Shown here: in pieces, positions 5,551 through 5,648 of the stretch
Layout of the letters: every line of letters starts with the position of its first letter
How positions within the stretch are numbered: position 1 is the first letter of the stretch
DNA from: Bacillota bacterium
Lineage (GTDB): Bacteria; Bacillota; Dethiobacteria; DTU022
Assembly: GCA_012510625.1 (NCBI GenBank)
Contig: JAAZHP010000020.1
Span: 1-5,648 of the forward strand
DNA length: 5,648 bases
Reading direction: 5' to 3'
Made by a program: the position numbers and the translations under genes
Notes under the pieces: generated by a model
The model's database searches: none
The model's input: the letters and a program-made list of their open reading frames with translations, nothing else
What the model was told of the DNA's origin: nothing

Positions 5551-5616
5551 GGGACAGCGGGGACGTACCTTTTTGTCCCATTTGGGACAGCGGGGACGTA
5601 CCTTTTTGTCCCATTT
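5551..5616. repeat. Perfect 33-bp tandem repeat, REP-like (two copies)
   Basis: Bases 5551-5583 and 5584-5616 are identical 33-bp units, each GGGACAGCGGGGACGTACC, then five T, then GTCCCATTT. Each unit can fold through GGGACA with TGTCCC (5551-5556/5574-5579 and 5584-5589/5607-5612). At the junction TGTCCCA (5574-5580) and TGGGACA (5583-5589) form a second, tight palindrome. This unit type is, in my recollection, a common dispersed intergenic repeat in anaerobic Firmicutes, related to REP sequences mobilised by Y1 transposases. The remaining 32 bases to the window end show no feature. Confidence 0.85.
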
Positions 5617-5648
5617 GCATAAGCTGCGGCGCTCTGCTGTAAACTAAA

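Noticed and set aside
5551..5616. Start of a CRISPR array.
   Set aside because: The two 33-bp units are directly adjacent with no spacer between them, and no further copy follows before the window ends.

Overview
The window reads as a chromosomal segment of an anaerobic, probably Gram-positive (Firmicutes/Clostridia-type) bacterium. The evidence is a GlpA-like flavoprotein with a BFD-type [2Fe-2S] tail, an 'archaeal-type' bifunctional fructose-1,6-bisphosphate aldolase/phosphatase, a DUF4015-type putative glycoside hydrolase lipoprotein, strong AGGAGG-like ribosome sites with some non-ATG starts, and REP-like GGGGACAG/GTCCC hairpin repeats. The lineage is an inference from gene content; nothing here fixes the species.

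Layout. On the minus strand at the left edge (1-1777) an oxidoreductase operon runs leftwards out of the window: a BON-GlpA-like-[2Fe-2S] flavoprotein, then, overlapping it by ATGA, the first 15 codons of a second Rossmann-fold flavoprotein. A divergent AT-rich intergenic region (1778-2033) follows. It holds a consensus -10 box, an 8-bp inverted repeat, a leader hairpin and a 15-codon leader ORF coupled to the next gene. Fructose-1,6-bisphosphate aldolase/phosphatase (2034-3128, plus) ends in a textbook intrinsic terminator (3143-3172). A gap without a convincing gene (3173-3391) leads to a good promoter (3392-3420) and the gene for a secreted lipoprotein (3468-5204, plus), whose best-supported start is a rare CTG. 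The right end (5205-5648) carries a REP-like hairpin, a small single-pass membrane ORF on the minus strand (5290-5424, possibly frameshifted from a start at 5470), and a perfect 33-bp tandem REP-like repeat.

How the genes relate. The flavoprotein pair would oxidise a small 2-hydroxy-acid or glycerol-3-phosphate-type substrate and pass electrons through FAD and an iron-sulfur centre. The aldolase/phosphatase makes fructose-6-phosphate from triose phosphates, the one-way gluconeogenic step. A link from glycerol-3-phosphate oxidation to triose phosphate to gluconeogenesis across the divergent promoter region is attractive but is only inference. The lipoprotein has its own promoter and terminator-isolated transcript and looks unrelated. 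I do not see a defence system, mobile element with a transposase, CRISPR array, tRNA or rRNA in the window.
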